Source: Caldilineaceae bacterium
GTDB lineage: Bacteria > Chloroflexota > Anaerolineae > Caldilineales > Caldilineaceae
Direction of reading: 5' to 3'
Assembly: GCA_019637645.1 (NCBI GenBank)
Contig: JAHBVH010000005.1
Coordinates: 107,985 to 171,984 of the forward strand
Length of the DNA stretch: 64,000 nucleotides
The notes under the pieces were generated by a model. The model had not been told where the DNA came from and ran no database searches. It worked only from the letters and a program-made list of their open reading frames with translations. The stretch's first letter is position 1, and each line of letters starts with the position of its first letter. Below are positions 1 through 7,188 of this stretch, in pieces. A program made the position numbers and the translations under genes.

Positions 1-2343
1 CCGTACCATGTTATCGGTGCCCCCACTTGCCAGGTAGGTGCCATCGGGGCTAAAGGCCAGATCCAGGATCCAGCCTTGGTGCGGTAGCACATGCAAGGTG
101 CGCCCACTCTGAACATCCCATAGTCGTACCGTCTGATCTTGGCTGCCAGAAGCAACGATTTGGCTGTTGGGGTGAAAGGCTACCGTGCGTACCCAATCGG
201 TATGGCCGTGCAAGATCCGCAAAACATGCCCCGTGTGACGGTCGGTCACACGTACTGTCTGGTCTTTGCTCCCACTGACCATCCACTGGCCGTCTGGGCT
301 GAAGGCAATATCCCAAATGCGGGTTTCATGGATTTTGAACATGGCAACGGTTTGACCATCTTCGGGCTGCCAAAGATGAATTTCGCCATTGGTCATCCCG
401 CCACCTAAGAGCTTGCCATCGTGCGTAAAGGACAAGGCGCGGCACAGCCCAAAGTTTTTGGTAAAGACACACTGTTGCAGATCGGCATGGGCAAAGGTCA
501 CGGCGGGCAGATCAACGCCTTGCAGATAGGCTTGCCAGACGGCCAGGCGGCTAAAATCGTAGCCAGTGAGATCTGCATTTAACTGGAGCAGTAGGTTGAT
601 CAAATTCCCCGCGGCATAGCCAGGGATCAGCGCGGCTTGCTGGGTACGGTTGTGGCGGAGCTGGGCCAGCACCTGGTCGAGCTGGCGGATGGCCTGGGCG
701 CGGCCAGCTCGACCACCTAGCCGTTCACCGACCGGTTGGCTGATGAGCCGGTGTTGGCTCTGGCGCACATATTCTTTGGCCTGTGCTTTCAGCAGGGCAA
801 AGCGGTTGAACCAACCCTCTGGCTGTGCAGCACCATAGGCTGCCTTGGTGCTATCGCCATTCGCCGCGTCGGTCAGTTCGGTACACACGGTCTCAATGAG
901 GCGGTCGGTGGTGTATTCAAGCACAACATTTTGCAAGGTATAGCCGTTACCTTGTTGGAGTAAGAGCGAACGGCGCTCCAGGGTGCGTAAGGCTTCCAGC
1001 AAATGACGCTGGGGTGGCTGTTGGACCAGATTATTGCGTAGCACCATAGCGGTTACTGCTTCGCGTTCCACCGCGAGCCAAAGTAAGAGTTCCCGTTCTA
1101 GCTCCGATAATCGAGCAAAATGCTGATCCAGTACGGCACGAATATCGTCAAAGACTGGTGTGCCATCGCGTTGAAACTCTTCGACATTCCCGGCAAACCA
1201 GCCGCTAACCGTGCTCGCCACAATGCGTAGCGCCAAGGGGTTCCCGGAATAGTGGGTGATCAGGTTGGTGGCCTGTTGGGGGGAAAGGGCCAACCCTTGG
1301 GCTTGGAGGAGCGCTTCACCCGCTTGGGCATCGAGGCCGGTAAGCGCCAGTTGGTGGATGGTTGCCTGCTGGCGCTGCAGTTGTTCGAGGGCCTGTGGCT
1401 GCTCACGGCTCGTGATGAGGAGACAGCTTTGGTGGGCGTTGCTGGCCACTTGCTGGAGCAGTTCCTCATAGGCTTCATACCCTGGCCGCATGGCCCCCGC
1501 CTCTGCCTCCCCTTGAAGAATGCTTTCCAGGTTATCTAGGATCAACAGACAGCGCTCTTGGCGTAGATAAGCCAAGAGGAGGGCAATTTGCTCTGTGGTG
1601 GTTGCTGGCAGCGCGGCTAGACTCTGGCGCGAAAGGATGGCGAGCCAGCTCTGCAAGAGTTCGGTGAGCGGGGGCGCGTTGAGGAGCGCGCGCCAAAGGA
1701 TAAAAGAATAGGTTGTGGTGCCTCTCTGCGCTAACCTTGTTACCACCTGGGCAGCCAGCGCAGTCTTGCCCATGCCTCCCATTCCCAAAATCGTTACGAC
1801 CCGCGCCCCCCTATCCCTACTGGCGGCCTGTGGCATGGGTGGTTGGGGCGCGCTGTGCAACCAGTGCATGAGCGTTTCGACTTCGGCCTGTCGTCCATGA
1901 AATTGATTGATCAAGGGCATTTCGGCGAGGTCGCTAGTAGTGGGTAGGGCTGTTCCACCTGCACCCACTGCAAGTGGTGCCATCGGTTCGCTATCAACTG
2001 TTTGTACGCGAGGCAATGACGACTCAGTAAAGAGGTCAGCAAGTTCTTGCGGCGTCAGCGTATAGCCAGCGCTTTGGGTCCATTGTTGGGCGCTGGTGGA
2101 ATCCAGATAGTCGGTAAAGATTTGGAGGAGATAGAGGACATAGGGCCTGGTCGGTTTCCAGCGACGGCCTTTTTGGATAGGTGCGCGTTCCCACCGTGAA
2201 ATGAGCGTACTATCCACAACCCGATAATCAGCCGAGGAGGCAGCTTGGGCTAGTTGATCCAGGGCTGTTGCTAGGCTCTCTTGACTCAACCCTGCTGCCT
2301 TGCGCAATTGCTGCAACTGCGTGCCAAATGACTTCAAATCCAT
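1..2343 (-). CDS. HTH / NB-ARC / WD40 STAND protein (3' end cut by window edge)
   Basis: The reading frame is open for 781 codons from ATG 2343 to the first base of the window, so the C-terminus is missing. Translation shows an N-terminal Xre-like HTH (about residues 5-53, with LRKAAGLSQESLA and ISRWER), a linker, and an NB-ARC NTPase with P-loop GMGGMGKT (about 187-194) and a Walker B-like LLILDNLES. A helical region follows, then a short pentapeptide-like stretch (LTGYDFSRLAVWQAYLQGVD) and WD40 repeats containing FSPDG, SGSKDQTVR and SGSQDQTVRLWD. STAND proteins of this design are nucleotide-driven switches in signalling, regulation or defence; the trigger is unknown here. It is a single gene facing the left edge. 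The start was chosen because the HTH begins directly after it; no strong ribosome binding site is visible. Confidence 0.9.
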   Translation of the reverse strand, partial: MDLKSFGTQLQQLRKAAGLSQESLATALDQLAQAASSADYRVVDSTLISRWERAPIQKGRRWKPTRPYVLYLLQIFTDYLDSTSAQQWTQSAGYTLTPQELADLFTESSLPRVQTVDSEPMAPLAVGAGGTALPTTSDLAEMPLINQFHGRQAEVETLMHWLHSAPQPPMPQAASRDRGARVVTILGMGGMGKTALAAQVVTRLAQRGTTTYSFILWRALLNAPPLTELLQSWLAILSRQSLAALPATTTEQIALLLAYLRQERCLLILDNLESILQGEAEAGAMRPGYEAYEELLQQVASNAHQSCLLITSREQPQALEQLQRQQATIHQLALTGLDAQAGEALLQAQGLALSPQQATNLITHYSGNPLALRIVASTVSGWFAGNVEEFQRDGTPVFDDIRAVLDQHFARLSELERELLLWLAVEREAVTAMVLRNNLVQQPPQRHLLEALRTLERRSLLLQQGNGYTLQNVVLEYTTDRLIETVCTELTDAANGDSTKAAYGAAQPEGWFNRFALLKAQAKEYVRQSQHRLISQPVGERLGGRAGRAQAIRQLDQVLAQLRHNRTQQAALIPGYAAGNLINLLLQLNADLTGYDFSRLAVWQAYLQGVDLPAVTFAHADLQQCVFTKNFGLCRALSFTHDGKLLGGGMTNGEIHLWQPEDGQTVAMFKIHETRIWDIAFSPDGQWMVSGSKDQTVRVTDRHTGHVLRILHGHTDWVRTVAFHPNSQIVASGSQDQTVRLWDVQSGRTLHVLPHQGWILDLAFSPDGTYLASGGTDNMVR

Positions 2344-2447
2344 AAGGGTGTTGGTGGGCTTGTCGATCTGTCCTTGGCAGATGCTGCCGACTGGGGGGCA
2401 AGTGCATCAATTGCTACAGCAGGAACCAGTGGCTGATCAACTGTTCC

Positions 2448-2468
2448 AGAAATGTCCTAGAAATGTCC
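2448..2468. repeat. 11-bp direct repeat upstream of STAND gene
   Basis: AGAAATGTCC occurs twice, at 2448 and 2459, exactly one helical turn apart. A related TGTTCC lies at the proximal side. The repeats sit in the 5' leader of the STAND gene between its likely promoter and start codon. They could be a regulator site, perhaps for the gene's own HTH. This is inference. Confidence 0.45.
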
Positions 2469-2519
2469 CTGTACAAACGGATGCGCTGTTCGGTATACTA
2501 TCGATAATTTGGTAAGTGT

Positions 2520-2548
2520 ATTATACCACTTTGAGAAGTCCCCTGCAA
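2520..2548 (-). promoter_or_regulatory. Sigma70-type promoter of STAND gene
   Basis: On the minus strand TTGCAG (2548-2543) is followed by a 17-bp spacer and a perfect TATAAT (2525-2520). Transcription would begin near 2513 and give a leader of about 170 nt containing the 11-bp direct repeats. Confidence 0.55.
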
Positions 2549-2772
2549 GGGTATTTTTGTGTTACCCCAAAATGGGTTATACAAAGCCACAGATCTGTAC
2601 CCTAACTGCGCAGTTGCTCCCCGTATAATAGACTATACCCCAAAAATACTATTTCTTGTTCTGCTTCCCTCACCTGCGCTAGTGACGTGACGAGGAGCGG
2701 GTCTCCCCCGATTCGCTCGTCGCTCGTCGCTGATTGGTAGCTTCTCTGCCCATCGTTTCCTGTAGATTTTCT
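2549..2772. other. Intergenic region without a gene
   Basis: Noncoding stretch between the STAND promoter and the stop of the isomerase-like gene. It contains a 12-bp palindrome AACTGCGCAGTT (2604-2615) and AT-rich TATAAT-like words on both strands around 2625. No convincing ORF or RNA gene was recognised. Confidence 0.5.
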
Positions 2773-3654
2773 TTAACCAATATGTGAGCATAATGCGGCA
2801 AAAGTTTGTCGTGTGCTCTCGGCTCGATCCTTCCCTGCGGCTTGCCAGTGTGTTTCAATGGTGAAGGTCGTCACTGGCTCCGTCTCCAGTAGGCGCAGTT
2901 GGGTGTGCCAATCTGTGCCGCCATCGCCAATGCGTGCCCAAGCCGTGAGACCTGTGGCTGGCTCAACTACTTTGGCATCCTTGCAATGAACATCTACAAT
3001 CGTACCCTGAACTTGAGCAAAGCCAACCGCAGGGTCTTCGCCGGCCACAAAGGCATTGGCCGGGTCCCAGATGATCTTCAAGTTAGGCCGCTGGACGGCG
3101 TCAAGGACGCGGCGCATATTGCCGCCGGTATTGGCATAGAGCGAGCGGGCATTCTCCAAAGCGAGGGTGAGCCCTTCGCTAGCCAACCGATCACAGGCGA
3201 TTTGCAATCCCTTGCTGATCTTGGCTAATGTCTCTTCGGTAATACCGCCCCCATCCGGCGAACGGGGTGAGGGGTTAGTGCCACCAATATCGCGCGTAAA
3301 GCCAAAGGTGCGGATATTGGGTGCTTGAAATTGGTGGGCAATCTGAATAAAGCGCTCTAATCGGGCCATGTGTTCCTGAAAACGGGGATGGCTCTCCATG
3401 GTCGCTAGCTCAACATCGGCCAGGGAAAAGGGGCGGAAAAACATGCCGCAGACCAGATGGGTGCGCAGGCCATAGTTATCGACAATGGCTTTGGCCTGCG
3501 CTAGCTCGGCATCCGTCAGTTCATGGATGGCCTTGCCCCAAAGCTCATGTAATTCCACATAGACCATGCCCAGTTCATGGGCAATATGGCAAGCGCGGGC
3601 AAAGTCGTGGTCAATTTCGTCGGCGATCACGCCAAATTCGTAGGTTCGGTGCAT
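2773..3654 (-). CDS. Sugar phosphate isomerase/epimerase-like TIM barrel protein
   Basis: A 293-residue protein of the xylose-isomerase-like TIM barrel family (AP endonuclease 2 superfamily). Barrel-strand motifs carry the acidic and His residues expected for a divalent metal site: LALENARS, KIIWDPANAF, IVDVHCKDAK and TFTIETHW. Family members isomerise or epimerise sugars, inositols or related polyols in the cytoplasm; the substrate cannot be read from sequence. It starts at ATG 3654. The 132-residue unknown gene lies 23 bp upstream on the same strand, so the two are probably cotranscribed. Confidence 0.85.
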   Translation of the reverse strand: MHRTYEFGVIADEIDHDFARACHIAHELGMVYVELHELWGKAIHELTDAELAQAKAIVDNYGLRTHLVCGMFFRPFSLADVELATMESHPRFQEHMARLERFIQIAHQFQAPNIRTFGFTRDIGGTNPSPRSPDGGGITEETLAKISKGLQIACDRLASEGLTLALENARSLYANTGGNMRRVLDAVQRPNLKIIWDPANAFVAGEDPAVGFAQVQGTIVDVHCKDAKVVEPATGLTAWARIGDGGTDWHTQLRLLETEPVTTFTIETHWQAAGKDRAESTRQTFAALCSHIG

Positions 3655-3677
3655 AGTGCTTTACTTTCGTCTTGTGC

Positions 3678-4076
3678 TTACGTGGCAAAGGTTGCGGCCC
3701 CTGCTGCTGCCTGTCGGCGGCGCAACTCGGCGAGGTAGGCTTCGGTGAGGCGCTCCGCTTCGCGTAGGGGGGGACGTTCGATCAGGCGAACTTTGATCTC
3801 CCGCGTGGTTAACCACTCCCAGCGGCTAGCATTGATGGGGTGGGGATGGGGGTAGACATCTTCTGGCTGGATCACTTCGTCGATGCGATAGAGATAGCCT
3901 GCATCGGTACCATTATGGCGGAAGGTACCATCATCTTCCATTGCTAAGATCGCGGGCCGGTGAGAGAAAACGCGGGCGATCTCCCGATTTTGGGTGATCG
4001 AACTGCCCGTGCGGAGGACGGTCAATTCCTGCTGGGAACCGTGATACCAAGGTAAGGTATAATTCCAGGTGGTCAT
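3678..4076 (-). CDS. Small protein of unknown function
   Basis: Encodes 132 residues from ATG 4076, which is preceded by an AAGAGAG ribosome binding site. A longer in-frame start at 4205 would lie inside the predicted promoter and adds a non-conserved-looking leader, so it was rejected. The N-terminus WYHGSQQELTVLRTGSSIT followed by FSHRP vaguely recalls ADP-ribosyltransferase-like folds, but this is too weak for an assignment. The C-terminus is charged and helical, with an Ala-rich tail. It probably shares a transcript with the isomerase-like gene downstream. Confidence 0.7.
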   Translation of the reverse strand: MTTWNYTLPWYHGSQQELTVLRTGSSITQNREIARVFSHRPAILAMEDDGTFRHNGTDAGYLYRIDEVIQPEDVYPHPHPINASRWEWLTTREIKVRLIERPPLREAERLTEAYLAELRRRQAAAGAATFAT

Positions 4077-4176
4077 AGGATGCTCTCTTTCTGTTATGAT
4101 AGCGCCAGCATAGTCAGGGAGCGTAGCTCTATCGGTCAGAAAAGTAGATTTTATGGGTGCTGCAACTACTATTGAC

Positions 4177-4205
4177 ATTATCGTTGACGTGGTTGCTGCT
4201 GTCAA
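4177..4205 (-). promoter_or_regulatory. Putative promoter of the 4076-2773 gene pair
   Basis: On the minus strand TTGACA (4205-4200) is separated by 17 bp from GATAAT (4182-4177). It lies about 100 nt upstream of ATG 4076. Confidence 0.45.
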
Positions 4206-4307
4206 TCTCTATTAAATGTTGCTGATGTATTTTGCTTTGGGCTTTTAGCAGAGCTAGCCATATAGACTTACCGAGAAAATCAGTTGGATGAGTATTGCTC
4301 TCTGAGT

Positions 4308-4317
4308 TTGCTATAAT
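4308..4317 (+). promoter_or_regulatory. Extended -10 promoter of the glutamate-cyclase-like gene
   Basis: TTTGCTATAAT has the TGN extension directly before a perfect TATAAT (4312-4317). No good -35 lies at 17 bp, which fits an extended -10 promoter. The start codon follows about 48 nt downstream. Confidence 0.45.
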
Positions 4318-4364
4318 AGGCTATCGTCAATTCTTTACCCATTTATGATAGAAAGTGAGCACTC

Positions 4365-5444
4365 ATGCCCTCTATCGATTCTGAAACTCTGGCCCGCCTC
4401 CCCTATGTTGACCAGCTTTTTGACCGCATTGGCTGGCAGATCGATCAACTGATGGCCATTGACACGCGTGGCAAAGGGCACATTCCAGCCCTCTACCGGG
4501 CCGCGGCTGATCTTGTCCATGCCCCGCTGGCCATGACCGCCGCGCGGCGCTTGCGAGAAGTCATTGCTCCTGGTGATGTGGTTGGCCTGATTACGGGTTT
4601 TCCTTCCCGCTCTTTCTTGGGGCGTGGCATCACCGAAACCGATGGTCCAGTCGGCGCGGTCTATCTGGCGCGCGTGTTAGATGAAGTATTGCAGGCTGTG
4701 CCGGTAATTATCACCGATGTTGAGCTGCAACGTTATTGTGCGAAGCCTAGTTATAACGCCGGTCTTCTGGTGACCACCCTAGAGCAAGCGTTGCTGGCTA
4801 AACGGGGTAAGGTCAAAGCCGCGGCGGTCAGCTTTTTGGACTGCCCCGTAGACGATAACGCGGCCCGCCGCGTGGCCGAACGCTTTTTGCAAGAAGTCCA
4901 GCCCAAAGCCCTGATTGCCGTTGAGATGCCGGGCAAGGCTGCCGATGGCTTTGCGCACACCGCCAGTGGCCGCGCCATTGTAGATGAACACTTAGCCAAG
5001 GCCGATCCCTTTTTCGAACTGGCCCCCGCCTATGGTGTCCTGCGGATTGGGCTAGGCGACGGTGGTAATGAATTGGGCATGGGCAATATTCGTGGCACCT
5101 TGGCGCAACTCTCACCCTTGGGCGAAACCATCGCCGCGGTGGCCGAGTCGGACGTGCCCGTGGTGGGGGCTAGTTCTAACTGGGCGGCTTATGCCATTGG
5201 CGTCTGCCTAGAGGCGTTGGGGGGTTCAACACGAGTCAATCGTAGCATCGATCTCGCTGGCATCATCCGCCGTTGCGCCGAAGAAGGGGCCATTGATGGG
5301 ATCAGCTCACGACCCGAGGCCAAGGTGGATGGTACACCTATCTCCATGAATCTCGCGCTGATCGAGATGATGAGTTGGGTCGTTGATGTGGCATTGGCCG
5401 AAGCAGGTCAAGGCTGGCTGAAGAGCGATAAGCATAATAAGTAA
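4365..5444 (+). CDS. D-glutamate cyclase-like (DUF4392/GLUCM) protein
   Basis: A 359-residue protein matching the glutamate cyclase C-terminal domain family (formerly DUF4392), seen in mammalian D-glutamate cyclase and many bacteria. Signature stretches are GLITGFPSR, ETDGPVGAVYLARVL, EMPGKAADG and the glycine-rich IGLGDGGNELGMGN. Characterised members convert D-glutamate to 5-oxo-D-proline. Whether this bacterial member does the same is inference. It lies 17 bp before the FGGY kinase (ATG 5462), so the two are very likely one operon, which may point to a sugar-linked substrate instead. Confidence 0.85.
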   Translation: MPSIDSETLARLPYVDQLFDRIGWQIDQLMAIDTRGKGHIPALYRAAADLVHAPLAMTAARRLREVIAPGDVVGLITGFPSRSFLGRGITETDGPVGAVYLARVLDEVLQAVPVIITDVELQRYCAKPSYNAGLLVTTLEQALLAKRGKVKAAAVSFLDCPVDDNAARRVAERFLQEVQPKALIAVEMPGKAADGFAHTASGRAIVDEHLAKADPFFELAPAYGVLRIGLGDGGNELGMGNIRGTLAQLSPLGETIAAVAESDVPVVGASSNWAAYAIGVCLEALGGSTRVNRSIDLAGIIRRCAEEGAIDGISSRPEAKVDGTPISMNLALIEMMSWVVDVALAEAGQGWLKSDKHNK

Positions 5445-5461
5445 TCAACGGAAAATTGATC

Positions 5462-6916
5462 ATGGATCATGGGGTGACGAGGCCGCTCTTTCTGGGATTG
5501 GATTTGGGGACGACCAATGCCAAAGCCGCGGCCTATGATGCGGCTGGACAGTTGGTGGGCGTGGCGATAGCAGCCTATCCAACTGCATACCCGCAGCCAG
5601 GGTGGGCCGAGCAGCGGCTGGCCGATTGGCTAGCCGCGTTGACGAGTGCCACCCAACAGTTGATGGTAACCTTGGGCGCACGTAAAGCGGCTTTGGTGGC
5701 GATCGGTTTGTCGGCCCATGGGCCAGGAGTGGTGTTGCTCGACGCGCTGGGGCAGCCGTTACTAGACACGAGCGCGACTTGGCAAGATACCCGTTGTTTA
5801 GCTCAAGGGCAATGGCTGATCGACCAGGTGGGCTTGGGCTGGGCTGGTCAGGGGCTGCCCGCCAACAGCTTTCCGCCCAAATTGCGTTGGCTTGTGGAAC
5901 ATCACCCCACATTGGTGCCGCGGGCGCGCTATGCGTTGGGCATCAAGGACTATCTGGGCTATTGGCTCACTGGTGAAATCGCTACTGAGCCCACGTCAAC
6001 CGCTGGGGCCGCGGCTTGGTGGCCTCCGGTCTTTGCGGCGTGTGGGTGGTCTATGGAACGCCTACCACCAATTGTCCCTTCGACCACCGTGATTGGCCCC
6101 GTGCAGCGTGATGTGGCCGCAACGTTAGGTCTACCAGCCGCGCTACCGGTGGTGATTGGGCTGGGCGATGGCGCGGCGGCCACCCTCTCCATGGGCGCAT
6201 TACAGGCCGGTGATATGGCTTTAACGTTGGCAACGGCTGGCGTGATCCGCACAGTGTTGCCAACGCCACCCGTGCCAGCGGCGCGGTTGGCCCACCACCT
6301 CTTCACCTGGCCCTATGTGGAAGGGCAGTGGATCGTGGGCGGTCAACTCAAGGCGGCCGCGAGTGCTCTTGAATGGACTGCGCGTAGTCATGGTGAGGCA
6401 TCCTTGGAAATACTATTAACGGAAGCGAGCGAGAGTCCACCGGGAAGCCGGGGCGTGACCTTTGTCCCCTATCTCATGGGGCGGGGCAGTCCTGCACCGG
6501 ACCCAAACGCGACAGGTGTTTTCCTCGGTTTGACGCTAGCGACCCAACGGGGTGATCTCACGCGGGCTGTGCTGGAAGGGGTGGCTTATGAATTTCGTAC
6601 ACTACTGGATACTTTGGTTGTGCTGGGTTATCCTTGTCACGCCCTGCGCATGAGCGGTGGAGGCACGCGTAGCCCGCTCTGGCGCGCGATCTTGGCTGCC
6701 GTCCTAGCCCGCCCTTTGCATCACTATGTGGCCGATTCTACCTTAGGCGCCGCGATCATGGCGGCGGTGGGGAGTGGGCATCAGGCAGGCGTGGCCACCG
6801 CTGTGGCCGCGATGGTGCAAGAGGGTGAAACTACCCTGGCGTCGCCGCATGCGGTTGCAACCTATGACAGGTTATATGGTGAGTATCAACAGTGGCAGGC
6901 AAGGCTATTTCCCTGA
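5462..6916 (+). CDS. FGGY-family carbohydrate kinase (xylulokinase-like)
   Basis: About 484 residues. The N-terminal actin-like ATPase fold begins with FLGLDLGTTNAKAAAYD. Further FGGY motifs are TSATWQDTRC, GLGDGAAATLSMGAL and the C-terminal RMSGGGTRSPLWRAILA adenosine-site block. The family phosphorylates pentuloses, glycerol, gluconate or similar sugars with ATP in the cytoplasm; xylulokinase is the nearest-looking group, but the substrate is not resolved. ATG 5462 is preferred over TTG 5456 because the weak ACGGA site is better spaced. It follows the glutamate-cyclase-like gene by 17 bp. A short hairpin and T-run lie downstream. Confidence 0.88.
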   Translation: MDHGVTRPLFLGLDLGTTNAKAAAYDAAGQLVGVAIAAYPTAYPQPGWAEQRLADWLAALTSATQQLMVTLGARKAALVAIGLSAHGPGVVLLDALGQPLLDTSATWQDTRCLAQGQWLIDQVGLGWAGQGLPANSFPPKLRWLVEHHPTLVPRARYALGIKDYLGYWLTGEIATEPTSTAGAAAWWPPVFAACGWSMERLPPIVPSTTVIGPVQRDVAATLGLPAALPVVIGLGDGAAATLSMGALQAGDMALTLATAGVIRTVLPTPPVPAARLAHHLFTWPYVEGQWIVGGQLKAAASALEWTARSHGEASLEILLTEASESPPGSRGVTFVPYLMGRGSPAPDPNATGVFLGLTLATQRGDLTRAVLEGVAYEFRTLLDTLVVLGYPCHALRMSGGGTRSPLWRAILAAVLARPLHHYVADSTLGAAIMAAVGSGHQAGVATAVAAMVQEGETTLASPHAVATYDRLYGEYQQWQARLFP

Positions 6917-6979
6917 TGATCGTTGGTGAGAAAAGCGGGGTTAATGAAGATGAAGAAAAGGTTTCGGTATACGCTGGCC

Positions 6980-7002
6980 GCCCGGCGCTGAAGCGGGCTT
7001 TT
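6980..7002 (+). terminator. Putative intrinsic terminator after the sugar kinase
   Basis: A GCCCG/CGGGC stem with a 9-nt loop is followed at once by TTTT. It lies 64 bp after the kinase stop codon. The stem is short, so strength is uncertain. Confidence 0.4.
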
Positions 7003-7120
7003 GTCGGTGTTGTTCGGTAGCCCTGTGCCTTAAGATTTTGCTTCGCTCGACTATAGTTGGTCAAAAGAGTAGTTTACTGTATACTGCCTATACCCCATGG
7101 CCCTGCGGATAGAGGAAGGG

Positions 7121-7171
7121 ATGATCATGCCAACGGTAACATTACAACTTCCCGAAGCCATTTATCGATAG
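7121..7171 (+). pseudogene. Remnant N-terminus of a small antitoxin-like or unknown gene
   Basis: After a good AGAGGAAGGG site an ORF starts ATG ATC ATG and reads MPTVTLQLPEAIYR, then meets TAG at 7169. The next codons still read sensibly (FQRED) before TGA. MPTVTLxLPE at the start is typical of small beta-strand-led proteins found in multiple copies in some bacteria. It appears to be a truncated gene whose ribosome binding site survives 18 bp before the MutS-like gene. Confidence 0.4.
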
Positions 7172-7188
7172 TTTCAACGTGAGGATTG

